Assembly (NCBI GenBank): GCA_017541325.1
Contig: JAFXZI010000005.1
Coordinates: forward strand, 10,742-74,741
Length of the DNA stretch: 64,000 nt
From: Bacilli bacterium
Lineage (GTDB): Bacteria; Bacillota_I; Bacilli_A; RF39; UBA660
Reading direction: 5' to 3'
The notes under the pieces: model-generated
Seen by the model: only the letters and a program-made list of their open reading frames with translations
The model's database searches: none
What the model was told of the DNA's origin: nothing
Shown: positions 17,114-27,600 of the stretch, one piece after another
How the letters are laid out: every line of letters starts with the position of its first letter
Numbering within the stretch: position 1 is the first letter of the stretch
Made by a program: the position numbers and the translations under genes

Positions 17114-17824
17114 ATGGGACTTAGAGATTTTTTTGGTAGAAAAACAGAAGATAAAGCAAAAAGAGAATTAATTGAATCAGATATTTTAAGAATAGTTAAT
17201 GATGCCGCTGCTCAAGGAAGATTTTCATTATTTATGTGTTCTGATATTAAAAACAATTTTACTAAAGACAAATCTTTGGATACAGTAGAATTCTTCTATG
17301 ATCTTTGCAAAGGATGGGATGAGATGTGTAATATTCCATTAAACTTTGGCTTGTTTTTAGATGAGTTGTCTCAAGATGAATCTGTTGTTGTTGGATTGCA
17401 TCGTACTAATATACGTTACGGAGAAAGAAATGGAGATGTACCTTCATCTAATGATTTAGTTGATATGATGGAAAACGGTCTAATAAACTATGGACATGCA
17501 AACGCTGTCGGTGGAAGTGCTTTTATGAAAGATCCGCCACCATCTCTTACTTTTTCACCATTAAAAGGTATAACTGGATATATTAATCTTGTTGGCTCAT
17601 ACAATGGAAACAATACAGTTGTTCTTGCGTGTTTTCCAAGTGAATTAGTAGATGATGAATTAGGGATAAAAGATCGTTCTAGAATAGATGAGTTATATGA
17701 TATGAGTGGTAATAATGCTAGAGTTAGACCAGAACATATGATGGGAGCAATTATAAAAAATAATAATGGGTTAGATGAAGTTTTTACTAAAGAAGAAATA
17801 TTATCATCTAAACTTAATAAATAG
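17114..17824 (+). CDS. cytoplasmic protein with possible ADP-ribosyltransferase-like fold
   Basis: 236 residues, no membrane segment. The N-terminal third is helical. The C-terminal two thirds show VVVGLHRTN, a helix ending in MMENGL, GH, then PSLTFSPL, a strand VVLACFPSELV and VRPEHMMGAI. The order His-x-Thr, Ser/Thr strand and late Glu resembles the H-Y/S-E arrangement of KptA/DarT-like ADP-ribosyltransferases, but I cannot confirm it from sequence alone. The protein at 13012 has a similar order. ATG at 17114 is preferred to GTG at 17105, because GAGG is eight bases before it. The next gene starts eight bases after its stop. Confidence 0.6.
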   Translation: MGLRDFFGRKTEDKAKRELIESDILRIVNDAAAQGRFSLFMCSDIKNNFTKDKSLDTVEFFYDLCKGWDEMCNIPLNFGLFLDELSQDESVVVGLHRTNIRYGERNGDVPSSNDLVDMMENGLINYGHANAVGGSAFMKDPPPSLTFSPLKGITGYINLVGSYNGNNTVVLACFPSELVDDELGIKDRSRIDELYDMSGNNARVRPEHMMGAIIKNNNGLDEVFTKEEILSSKLNK

Positions 17825-17832
17825 GAGGAAAT

Positions 17833-18129
17833 ATGAAAAAAACATTAAGAATAATACTTGTAATAGCGCTTGTAATTATTATTTTAGCAGTACTAATGTT
17901 CTTATTTATATTTAGTCCAGCAGATAAATATGTATGTACTAGTGATGAAGGAAATATTACTATTTTATATAAAAAAGATAAAATAGTTGGTGTAACAAAC
18001 AAAGGATATAGTTTTGATTTAGAAGAACAACAAGAACATGCTAAAAAAGTTGGAATAGAAACTTATTTAAACGAATTTAATGCGTGGTTTATATCAAATT
18101 CTACAAATGGTAAGTGTGAGAAAAAATAG
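17833..18129 (+). CDS. small single-TM protein with external Cys-containing domain
   Basis: 98 residues. One N-terminal helix (residues 5-31) and an external part with VCTSDEGNITILYKKDKIVG and a C-terminal GKC, so the two external Cys could form a disulfide. The pattern of short strands recalls DUF1307-like lipoproteins but without a lipobox. It is co-transcribed with the preceding gene (AGGAGGAAAT ribosome binding site) and ends in a terminator. Confidence 0.65.
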   Translation: MKKTLRIILVIALVIIILAVLMFLFIFSPADKYVCTSDEGNITILYKKDKIVGVTNKGYSFDLEEQQEHAKKVGIETYLNEFNAWFISNSTNGKCEKK

Positions 18130-18149
18130 AAGAGTTATCTTCTATTTTT
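18124..18149 (+). terminator. intrinsic terminator
   Basis: AAATAGAAGA pairs with TCTTCTATTT around GTTA, followed by T. Confidence 0.85.
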
Positions 18150-18188
18150 GTTTATAAAAAGATATAATTAAATAAAGGAAGTGATATT

Positions 18189-21122
18189 ATGTATATACCT
18201 TTATATGTAAAGAGTAACTATTCTTTATTATCAAGTTTAGTTACAATAGATAATTTAGTAGATTTATGTATATTACATAATATTACAGAAATTGCACTTT
18301 GTGATGATGATTTAACTTATGTCATGAACTTTTATAAAAAGTGCAAAGAAAAAAATATAAAACCAATTATTGGACTAGATGTAAAAATAGATGACTTATC
18401 TATACTTTTATATGCTAGAAATTATGATGGATATAAATCTTTGATAAAAATGTCTACTTTAAAATATAGTAGAGAAATAACTATAGAAGATTTAAAAAAA
18501 TATAATAAAGAACTTATATGTATATTGCCTTTTTCTAGTATAAAGAAATATGAAGAATTAAAAAGTATTTATAAAGAGTTATATTTAGGATATCAAGATA
18601 AAGGAGAAGAGAAAATTGTCTCTGATATTAGTGATAATATTGTCTTTTTAAATAAGATTTTATATTTAAAAGAAGAAGAAAAGTCATTTCTTAAATATTT
18701 ATATATGATAAGAGATGGAAAAACTATTAGTGATGAAATAGATTTATTAGATGAAGTTAACTATTATATAGATGATAATGAAGTAATAAATATATCTTCT
18801 AATAAAGGGCTTATTAATACTAAATTGATTGCAGATTCTTGTAATTTTGAATTTGTTGATAATGGAATTCTTTTACCAATATATGAAACAGGAAATGGTA
18901 ATAGTGATGATTATTTAGAGAAATTAAGTATTAAAGGATTACAAAAAAGGCTTAATAATAATATAGATAATATCTATAAAGAAAGATTATTGTATGAGTT
19001 ATCTATTATTAAAAAGATGGGGTTTTCTAATTATTTTTTAGTTGTTTATGACTTTATTAAATATGCAAAACAAAACAATATTTTAGTTGGACCAGGAAGA
19101 GGTTCTGCGGTTGGTTCATTAGTTGCATATTCTTTAGGTATTACTGATATCGATCCGCTAGAATATAATCTATTATTTGAAAGATTTTTAAATCCAGAAC
19201 GTATTTCTATGCCTGATATAGATACTGATTTTCCAGATGTTTATCGTGATCAAGTAATTGATTATGTAAAAGAAAAATATGGAGAAAAGAAAGTAGCAGG
19301 AATAGTTACTTTTGGTACTATGAGTACTAGACTTGTAATTCGAGATGTTGGTCGTGTTTTAAATGCGGAAGCTAAAGATATAGATTATTTATGTAAAAAA
19401 GTTCCAACTACATCAAAACAAAAAATTGGATACTTTTATCAAAATGATAAAGAATTTAGAAGTATGATTGATAGTGATGAAAAATTAAAACTTCTTTATA
19501 GAATATGTACGAAGATTGAAGGATTTCCTCGTCATACATCTATGCATGCAGCGGGAATAATAATGAGTAAAGTTGATTTAGATACAGTTATTCCTTTAGT
19601 TAAAAATAATGATATTTATTTATCTGGATATACTATGGAATACCTTGAAGAGTTAGGTTTAATAAAGATGGATTTCTTAGGATTAAAAAACTTAACTACT
19701 ATTATGAATATTATTAAAGATATTGAAACAAACGAAAATATTAGTATCAATTTTTCTAATATTCCTTTAGATGATAAAGATGCAATTAATATTTTTAAAA
19801 GAGCAGATACATTAGGTATATTCCAATTTGAATCTGTTGGTATGAGGGAATTTATTAGAAAATTAAAACCAAATAATTTAGATGATATTATTGCAGCGAT
19901 TGCTTTGTTCCGACCAGGAGCAGCTGTAAATATTGATTCTTATATTTTGAGAAAACAAGGAAAAGAAAAAATAACTTATTTAGATGATTCTTTAAAAGAT
20001 ATATTAGAACCTACTTATGGAATAATAATATATCAGGAACAAATTATGCAAATTGCAAGTACTCTTGCAGGATTTACATTAGGAGAAGCAGATATCTTAA
20101 GAAAAGCAATGAGTAAAAAGAAGAAAGATATTTTATCTAGCCAGGAAGAAAAGTTTATAAATGGTTGCATAAAAAATGGACATAGCAAAGAAAAAGCAAA
20201 AGAAATATTTGATTTAATATTAAATTTTGCTAATTATGGTTTTAATAAATCACATTCTGTAGCATATTCAATTATTGCTTATCGTATGGCTTATTTAAAA
20301 GCAAAATATCCAAAGTATTTCTTTAGTAATCTAATGAGTTCAGTTATTGGAAGCGAAGTTAAGACTAAAGAATATTTAGATGAAGCTAGAAGACTAAATA
20401 TAAAAATTCTACTTCCATCTATTACAAAAAGTAGTAATCATTTTGTAGTAGAAAAAGCTGGAATTAGATTTCCTCTTTCTAATATTAAAAATATTGGAGT
20501 AGCAATTTCAAGCGACATTATTAATAATAGAAGAGAATTTACTGATATATTTGATTGTATTAGTACAATTTTATCTAAAAATGTTAATAAGAGTACTCTA
20601 GAATCATTAATTTATGCATCTTGTTTTGATGAGTTCGGATATAATAAAAGAACCTTAATTGAAAATATAGATGTATTAATTAATTATGCTAATTTATCAA
20701 TGGATTTAGATCCATCTTTAATATTAAAACCTGAAATAGAAATTAAAGATGAATATCATAAAGATTATCTTATGGATAAAGAAAAAGAATTGTTTGGATT
20801 CTATTTAAGTGAATATCCTACTACTAAATATAAAACTGAATATAAGACTATTAATTCTAATGAAATAGATTCATACTTTAATAAAGTAGTAGACTTAGTT
20901 CTATTAATTGACAGAGTAAAAGAGACAAATACTAAGAAAGATGAGATTATGGCTTTTGTATCTGGAAGTGATGAATATGGTACTTGTAGTCTAACATTAT
21001 TTCCAAAAACATATGATACTTATCCTGTCAAAAAAGGACAAATAATTCTTGTTAGAGGTACTGTTGAAAGAAGATTTGATAAGTACCAAATAGTAGTTGA
21101 TAAAATTAAATACTTAAACTAA
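18189..21122 (+). CDS. dnaE: DNA polymerase III alpha subunit, DnaE type
   Basis: 977 residues, C-family replicative polymerase. In Firmicutes that also have PolC, DnaE extends RNA primers before handing over to PolC. Palm motifs GPGRGSAVGS (about residue 302) and PDIDTDF (residue ~343) supply catalytic aspartates. MREFIRKLKP and GEADILRKAMSKKK are conserved DnaE blocks. The C-terminus has an OB fold (about 890-975). The N-terminal PHP domain begins YIPLYVKSNYSLLSS, where active PHP domains have HxHxxYS; the metal-binding His residues are gone, so this PHP is likely inactive. A TATAAT lies at 18163-18168, with GGAAGTGAT before the ATG. Confidence 0.95.
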   Translation: MYIPLYVKSNYSLLSSLVTIDNLVDLCILHNITEIALCDDDLTYVMNFYKKCKEKNIKPIIGLDVKIDDLSILLYARNYDGYKSLIKMSTLKYSREITIEDLKKYNKELICILPFSSIKKYEELKSIYKELYLGYQDKGEEKIVSDISDNIVFLNKILYLKEEEKSFLKYLYMIRDGKTISDEIDLLDEVNYYIDDNEVINISSNKGLINTKLIADSCNFEFVDNGILLPIYETGNGNSDDYLEKLSIKGLQKRLNNNIDNIYKERLLYELSIIKKMGFSNYFLVVYDFIKYAKQNNILVGPGRGSAVGSLVAYSLGITDIDPLEYNLLFERFLNPERISMPDIDTDFPDVYRDQVIDYVKEKYGEKKVAGIVTFGTMSTRLVIRDVGRVLNAEAKDIDYLCKKVPTTSKQKIGYFYQNDKEFRSMIDSDEKLKLLYRICTKIEGFPRHTSMHAAGIIMSKVDLDTVIPLVKNNDIYLSGYTMEYLEELGLIKMDFLGLKNLTTIMNIIKDIETNENISINFSNIPLDDKDAINIFKRADTLGIFQFESVGMREFIRKLKPNNLDDIIAAIALFRPGAAVNIDSYILRKQGKEKITYLDDSLKDILEPTYGIIIYQEQIMQIASTLAGFTLGEADILRKAMSKKKKDILSSQEEKFINGCIKNGHSKEKAKEIFDLILNFANYGFNKSHSVAYSIIAYRMAYLKAKYPKYFFSNLMSSVIGSEVKTKEYLDEARRLNIKILLPSITKSSNHFVVEKAGIRFPLSNIKNIGVAISSDIINNRREFTDIFDCISTILSKNVNKSTLESLIYASCFDEFGYNKRTLIENIDVLINYANLSMDLDPSLILKPEIEIKDEYHKDYLMDKEKELFGFYLSEYPTTKYKTEYKTINSNEIDSYFNKVVDLVLLIDRVKETNTKKDEIMAFVSGSDEYGTCSLTLFPKTYDTYPVKKGQIILVRGTVERRFDKYQIVVDKIKYLN

Positions 21123-21129
21123 TATTTCC

Positions 21130-21158
21130 TTGTTTATGTATTAATTTTACTATATAAT
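21130..21158 (+). promoter_or_regulatory. promoter of tig
   Basis: TTGTTT, 17 bases, TATAAT, 23 bases before the start codon. Confidence 0.6.
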
Positions 21159-21180
21159 ATATCTTGTTGGAGGAGTTAAT

Positions 21181-22458
21181 ATGGCAAAGAAAAAAGAAGA
21201 AACAAATAGCAATGTACATGAAATAGTAGTAAAAATTGATGGTTCTGAATGGAAAGAAGCACTAGATGCTGCATTTGAATCAAAAAGAAAAGAAGTAACA
21301 GTTAGCGGATTTAGAAAAGGTAAAGTACCAAGAGATGTATATGAAAAGAATTTCGGTAAAGAAAGTTTATATACAACTGCAATTGATAGTGTTATGCAAA
21401 TTGCATATATGAAAGCTCTTGATGATTCTAAATTAGTACCTGTTGTACAACCTAAAGTAGATATTACTGCTATAGATGATGAACATATAGAATTTACTTT
21501 TATATTTGTTACTAAACCTGAAGTAAAAGTAAAAAAATATAAAGGATTAAAAGTAACTAAAGAAAAAGTAAAAGTAACTAAAGAAGAAGTAGAAGCAGAA
21601 TTAAAAAAATTACTTGAACAATATGGAGAAGTAAAAGTAAAAGAAAAAGGAAAATTAGAAAAAGGTAATATCGCAGTTATTGATTTTGAGGGATTTGATG
21701 ATGGTGTTCCATTTGAAGGTGGAAAAGCAGAAAACTATGAACTTGAAATTGGAAGTAATACTTTTATTCCTGGATTTGAAGATCAATTAATAGGAATGAA
21801 ATCACATGATGAAAAAGATATTAAAGTAACTTTCCCTGAAGAATATCCTGCAGAAAACTTAAAAGGAAAAGAAGTTGTATTTAAAGTTAAACTTCATGAA
21901 ATTAAAGAAAAGGTTGAAAGAGATTTTGATGAAGAATTATTTGAAGATTTAGGAATGGAAGGAGTTAATAGTAAAGAGACTCTTGAAGCAGAAATTAAAG
22001 CAAATATTGAAGCACAAAAAGAAACAGATGCTGAGAATAATTATGTAGATGCTTTACTTGAAGCAGTATCTGAAAATACTGAAGTAGAAATTCCTGATGA
22101 AATGATTGACGAAGAAACAGATAGACTTCTTGGACGTTATGAAGAACAATTAAAAATGCAAGGAATAACATTAGATTTGTATTATCAAATTACAAATACT
22201 AAAGAAGAAGATTTAAGAGACCAAATAGCTAAAGAATCTGCTAAAAATGTTAAGTATCGTTTAATGCTTGAAGAAATTATGGAAAAAGAAAAAATTGAAG
22301 TTAGTGATGCTGATGCTGATGCAGAAGCAGAAAACTTAGCTAATAAATACGGAATGAAGAAAGATGAATTCTTAACTTCATTTGGTGGACTTGAAATGAT
22401 TAAATACGATTTAGAAATTCGTAAAGTAGTAGACTTATTAAAAGAAGAAAACAAATAG
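21181..22458 (+). CDS. tig: trigger factor, ribosome-associated chaperone
   Basis: 425 residues, the usual length. It binds ribosomes at the exit tunnel and shields nascent chains. The ribosome-binding signature GFRKGKVPRDVYEKNFG lies near residues 40-56. The FKBP-type prolyl isomerase domain (about 155-245) has GNIAVIDFEGFDDGVPFEGG and FIPGFEDQLIGM. The C-terminal half is the helical chaperone arm. A GGAGGAG ribosome binding site precedes the ATG. It forms a monocistronic unit between its promoter and terminator. Confidence 0.97.
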   Translation: MAKKKEETNSNVHEIVVKIDGSEWKEALDAAFESKRKEVTVSGFRKGKVPRDVYEKNFGKESLYTTAIDSVMQIAYMKALDDSKLVPVVQPKVDITAIDDEHIEFTFIFVTKPEVKVKKYKGLKVTKEKVKVTKEEVEAELKKLLEQYGEVKVKEKGKLEKGNIAVIDFEGFDDGVPFEGGKAENYELEIGSNTFIPGFEDQLIGMKSHDEKDIKVTFPEEYPAENLKGKEVVFKVKLHEIKEKVERDFDEELFEDLGMEGVNSKETLEAEIKANIEAQKETDAENNYVDALLEAVSENTEVEIPDEMIDEETDRLLGRYEEQLKMQGITLDLYYQITNTKEEDLRDQIAKESAKNVKYRLMLEEIMEKEKIEVSDADADAEAENLANKYGMKKDEFLTSFGGLEMIKYDLEIRKVVDLLKEENK

Positions 22459-22471
22459 TTTTCTTCTTTTT
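22440..22471 (+). terminator. intrinsic terminator of tig
   Basis: AAAAGAAGAAAAC pairs with GTTTTCTTCTTTT around AAATA; the last codons of tig form the 5' arm. Confidence 0.85.
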
Positions 22472-22477
22472 ATTTTA

Positions 22478-22506
22478 TAGACATTTTTATATATTTTAGA
22501 TATACT
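22478..22506 (+). promoter_or_regulatory. putative promoter
   Basis: TAGACA, 17 bases, TATACT upstream of the gene at 22537. Confidence 0.45.
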
Positions 22507-22536
22507 AGAAGTAGTATTAAGATAGAGGGTGTTGAA

Positions 22537-23265
22537 ATGGAAAACAATGAAAATAAAACTCCAGTAACTGAAGAAAAAAAAGTAGAAGAAGTTAAGACTA
22601 CAGAAGAAGTAAAAAAAGAAAATCCAACAGAGACTAATGCTGAAGCAAAAACAGAGAAAAAAGCTAAAAAGTCTTTGTTTGCCCGAGAGAAAAAACCATG
22701 GGAATTAGAAAAAGAGAAAGAACCATTAGATAAAAAAGATTATATTTGTATTTGTGGTTTTGTTATTCTGTTCATTGTGGCTTTACTTCCATATTTTGTA
22801 AGAATATTAGATGCTGGATATGATGAAAATAGAAAATTTAGTTTAAAAGGTGAAGATCCAAAAAAAGAACAAGATGTACCTAAAGTTAGAAAAAAACTTA
22901 TTTGTAATAAAGCTGGAACTGCAGAAGGATATACTTATTCAATTGATATTGTTAATATATACGAAAATGGTAATGCTAAAACAAATGATATAACATATAA
23001 TATTGTAGAAATAACAGATCCTACACTTACAAATGATACTGTTGTAATAGATGAATATAAATTAATATCTGAAATATCATCTACTGGAATTCAAGCAACA
23101 CATGAAAGTGGAACAACTATTTATAAAATTACAATTAATTATGATATTGATCAAAATTTAATAAAGAATAAAGATTTATCAGGACATTTTAAAGCACTTA
23201 GTTTACAAAAAACAGATTATGAACAAAATGGATATACTTGTAGTGAAGAAGTGATGGAGGGATAA
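22537..23265 (+). CDS. single-TM protein with charged cytoplasmic N-terminus, unknown
   Basis: 242 residues. The first ~65 are a Lys/Glu/Thr-rich low-complexity segment, followed by KKPWELEKE and a membrane helix (about residues 70-91). The external part (CNKAGTAEGYTYSIDIVNIYEN...) has strands and two Cys that could pair (residue ~126 and near the end). It precedes the phosphohexomutase by one base, so the two are co-transcribed. The downstream alpha-2-macroglobulin gene has a similar charged N-terminus before its helix. Function unknown. Confidence 0.7.
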   Translation: MENNENKTPVTEEKKVEEVKTTEEVKKENPTETNAEAKTEKKAKKSLFAREKKPWELEKEKEPLDKKDYICICGFVILFIVALLPYFVRILDAGYDENRKFSLKGEDPKKEQDVPKVRKKLICNKAGTAEGYTYSIDIVNIYENGNAKTNDITYNIVEITDPTLTNDTVVIDEYKLISEISSTGIQATHESGTTIYKITINYDIDQNLIKNKDLSGHFKALSLQKTDYEQNGYTCSEEVMEG

Positions 23266-23266
23266 A

Positions 23267-24646
23267 ATGAAATTAACTACTGATATCAATAAGAATATTT
23301 TTAGGGGTTATGATATTAGAGGAAAGTATCCTACAGATTTAAATGAAGATGTATATTATACAATTGGTAGAAGTTTTGGAACTTATATTCAAAAATTTGA
23401 CCAAAAGAAATGTGTTGTTGGACATGACAACAGATATTCATCTGAAGAATTAGTAAGGGCATTAATTACTGGACTTACTGATAGTGGTATCGATGTAATT
23501 AATATTGGCCTTGTTACTACGCCAATGTATTATTATGCTCAAATCAAATTAAATATATTAACTGGTATGATGGTAACTGCAAGTCATAATCCAAAGGATG
23601 AAAATGGAATAAAGTATTCAATTAATTCATTTACTAATTGTAAAGGAGAAGAAATACAAGATTTCTATAAATTTACAATGGAACAACAATTCGCAGAAGA
23701 TATTCCTTTAGGAGAATTAACTGAATACGATATTAGAGATGAATATATAGATTTATATAAATCAATATTAAAATTTGGAGATAGAAGAGTAAAAGTAGTT
23801 TTAGATCCAGGAAATGGTACAACAACAACTATAATTAAAGATCTATTTAGAGAATTTCCTATTGATTTTGATATTATTTGTGGTGAATCTGATCCAATGT
23901 TTCCAAACCACCATCCAGATCCATGTGTAGAAGATAATCTAAAAATGTTAAAGGAAAGAGTTTTAGAAACAAAAGCAGATCTTGGTATTGGTTTTGATGG
24001 AGATGGTGATAGAGTTGGTGTTATTTCTAATAGTGGTAAATTTATTCCTACAGATAAATATATGATTATAATTATTAGAGATATCATTAATAAAGTTACT
24101 AAAAAAGAATTCTTATATGATATAAAATGTTCAAAATCATTAAGTGATGAAATTGAAAGATTAGGTGGAAAAGGAATATGTTATCGTACAGGAAACTCTT
24201 ATACTAAAGGAAGAGTTAAAGAACTTGATCTTCCATTTGGAGGAGAGTTATCTGGACACGTTTATTTTAGAGACCGTTGGCCTGGATTTGATTCTGGACT
24301 ATATGCTGGCCTTAGATTATTAGAAATATTAAGCTATACTGATAAACAAGTAGATGATTTACTAGAAGGAATAAATGAATATTATTCAACTGAAGAATTG
24401 AAATTTACATCTACTGATGAAAAGAAAGTAGAAGTTGTAGATAAAATAATAAAATATTGTGAAGAAAAAGGATATAACACTAACACAATTGATGGAGTAA
24501 GAGCAGATTTCTCTGATGGTTGGGGCTTAGTTAGATATAGTAATACTGGTCCAAATATAACTGCTAGATTTGAAGGAAATACTCCTGAAAGACTTGAAGA
24601 ATTACAAAAAGAATTTGTGAATTTAATAGAAGAATATAATAAGTAG
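23267..24646 (+). CDS. phosphomannomutase/phosphoglucomutase
   Basis: 459 residues, alpha-D-phosphohexomutase superfamily of the ManB/AlgC kind. It interconverts hexose 6- and 1-phosphates for cell-surface sugar synthesis. Motifs in order: FRGYDIRG (start), the phosphoserine loop TASHNP (residues ~104-109), the metal loop DGDGDRVG (~245-252), the sugar loop GELSGH (~325-330) and the phosphate loop RYSNTGPNITARFEG near the C-terminus. Whether the main substrate is mannose or glucose phosphate cannot be read directly. It sits between two membrane proteins in one tight operon. Confidence 0.93.
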   Translation: MKLTTDINKNIFRGYDIRGKYPTDLNEDVYYTIGRSFGTYIQKFDQKKCVVGHDNRYSSEELVRALITGLTDSGIDVINIGLVTTPMYYYAQIKLNILTGMMVTASHNPKDENGIKYSINSFTNCKGEEIQDFYKFTMEQQFAEDIPLGELTEYDIRDEYIDLYKSILKFGDRRVKVVLDPGNGTTTTIIKDLFREFPIDFDIICGESDPMFPNHHPDPCVEDNLKMLKERVLETKADLGIGFDGDGDRVGVISNSGKFIPTDKYMIIIIRDIINKVTKKEFLYDIKCSKSLSDEIERLGGKGICYRTGNSYTKGRVKELDLPFGGELSGHVYFRDRWPGFDSGLYAGLRLLEILSYTDKQVDDLLEGINEYYSTEELKFTSTDEKKVEVVDKIIKYCEEKGYNTNTIDGVRADFSDGWGLVRYSNTGPNITARFEGNTPERLEELQKEFVNLIEEYNK

Positions 24647-24655
24647 GTGATTCAA

Positions 24656-27600
24656 ATGAAAAAGAATAAAAACAAAAAGGATACTAAAAATATTGAAAAA
24701 GAGTTAGAAGTTAAAGAAGAAGTGTCTACTGATATGCCTACTGAAGAAAAAAAAGTTAAAAAAGGAATAAAGTATAATAAAAAACTATTATATATTATTC
24801 CTTCTTTTGTTGTTTCAATTATCATTTTATTATTGGTTATTACTAGGACAAATGTAGTACCTAATATACTTGGAATAGATACAAATAAAACAGCTAGAAT
24901 AACTAATATTACTTATCAAGGTAAAAATAAATATCAAATAGAATCTACTTCTAAATTTTTAGTAGAAACAAAAAATATTGCTAAAGATGATTTAAATAAA
25001 TATCTTGCTTTAGAACCAGCTTATAATTATACAATTGAAAATGTTGGTAAAAATAAATTTAAGATTACAGTAGATAATATAGAAGCTAATAAAGTAGTTA
25101 ATATAGATTTTGTAAATAATGAAAAGATAGATAAAAAATGGGCTTTTCAATCTAGTAATAAATATATGGTAAGTTCATCTTATCCAGCTAATAAAGCTAA
25201 TAAAGTATCAATTAATACAGGAATAGATATATCATTTACTCATCCTGGAACTAATATAGAAGAATTCAAAAAACGTTTTGTTATTGAACCAAAAGTAGAA
25301 GGAGAATTTACTACATATGGTAGGACAATTACTTTTATTCCTAAAGATGAATTAAAACATGGAACTAATTATGTAGTTACATTAAAAAAAGGATTAAAAT
25401 TAGATGATGATGAAATAAAAGAAGATTATTCTTTTACATTTACTACTGATGGAAAAGAAAGTGCTAATGCAGCAAGAATAATAAATGATTCCATAACAAT
25501 AGATAATATTAGTACATTTAAATCAAGTGATTTACCAAAAATTGCAGTTATTGAAAATGAAGATGCAGAATATGATGAAGATGCTGAAGATGTAACTTAT
25601 AATTCTATAAAGAAAGTAGTTGTAGAAAAGTTTTCAAATGCTGATGATTTTGAAAAATATATAAAAGGTAATACAACTATTAAAAGAGAAAATCTTGGAG
25701 AATATAAATTTCATAAATATAATACAAAAACAGTTGAACTAGATAAACAATTAGGAATTGGTTATTATCTATTTAATGTATATACATCAGGAAATCAAAT
25801 TTTATTTAATTTACCAGTTCAAATAAATAATTTATCTGCATATCTTATGAATAGTGAAAGAGATTTAATTGTTTGGGTTGCCAATAATGGTAGTTTTGCT
25901 AAAGATGTAGAAGTCTCTTATGAAGGTAAAAAAGAAAAAACAAATGAAGATGGTATTGCACTTATTAAAAATATATCCGATGGATCATTAAATACAAAAT
26001 ATGTAAAAGTAAATAGTGATTCTAAAAATCCTATTTTTGTAGGAATTAAAAATTATTCTTTAAATAATTATCCATATGGATATATTTATACAGATCGACC
26101 ACTATATAAAAATACTGATGAAATAAATGTTTGGGGATATGTTCCTCTTGAATTTTTTGCTGATTCAGTTGATAGAGACAAATTTAGTATAGTATTTAAT
26201 GAAAAAAATATACCAGTAAAGGTATCTGAAGATGGTACATTTGATGCAAAAATTGCTTTAAATAATCTAGCTAGCGATTATTATTCAATTGAATTAAAAT
26301 ATAATAATACTTTTATAGGATATAGAGAAGTAACAGTTGAGAATTATCAATTACAAAACTATATTTATGAAATTAGTACAGATAAAGAATATGTTGAAGC
26401 TGGAAAAAGTTTTAAAGCAACTATTAAAGTAAAACATGTTTCTAATCTACCAGCATCAAATAAAGATGTTAGTGTTGTTTTCTGTGAAAAAACATATAAA
26501 GGTAAAACTAATCAAGCTGGAGAAGTAACATTTAATTTAACTGCTTCAGTAGATCAAGATAATTATTCAAATAATGTACTTTATGAATCAATAGAAATAT
26601 TAGGAACTGCTTTAGATTCAGAAGATTGGAATATAACATATCCTATATATGTTATATATAATAAAGTAGCTTTTGATAAGGCTAAATATGATGAAAAAAC
26701 GAAAGTATATTCAGCTGAAATATTTAATTTAGATTTAACAAAAAAACTAAATCCAGAACTAGAAGTTGTAGATAGTTTAAGAGGAACTCCTTATAAAGGA
26801 AAAGTAAATATTGTTATAAAAGAAGAAAAAAATATTAAAACAGTTGAAAAAGAATATGATGAATTTACTAAAACTACTAAAAATGTTTATAGTTGGGAAA
26901 CGGATTATGAAAAAGAAGTAGTTAATAAAAATGTAGATGTAGTAAATGGAAAACTTGCATATAAAGTTGATTACGCATTTAAACAAAAAACAGATAATTC
27001 ATTCTATTCATATAATATTTATATAACTGTTAAAGATTCAAACGGACATGAAAATGAAATTTATGATTGGATTTATTCAAATTATTATGATTTGGATGAT
27101 GAAAAATTAGGGCCAAATGAAGTTGAAGCAATATCATATGGTTATGATACTTATGATTTGTATGAATACGAATTTAATGCTCTAACAGATGAGTGGGATA
27201 AGAAATATTCTGTAGGAGAAAAAATAAATACCAATATTTTAGATAAGACTCAAAATCCTATTAGTAATGATAATAAAGTATTAAGAATAAAATATCGTGA
27301 AAAGATTATTTCATCTGGAATAAAACCTTCTTCTAATCTAGATTTATCTTATGAAAAGAAAGATATTCCTGGAGTTGAATTAACTGGTGCATATTTTGAT
27401 GGTAAAAACTTTTATCGTATGCCAAGTGGTTATTATAAATACAACGAAGAAGATAGTAAGATTAATATAAAGATAACGCCAAATAAAAAAGAATACTCTC
27501 CTGGTGATGAAGTTGAAGTTAAAATCAAGACTGTCGATAAAGATGGAAAGCCAATAAAGAGTAATCTAAATATAAGTGTTGTTAATGAGGCTGTATTTAA

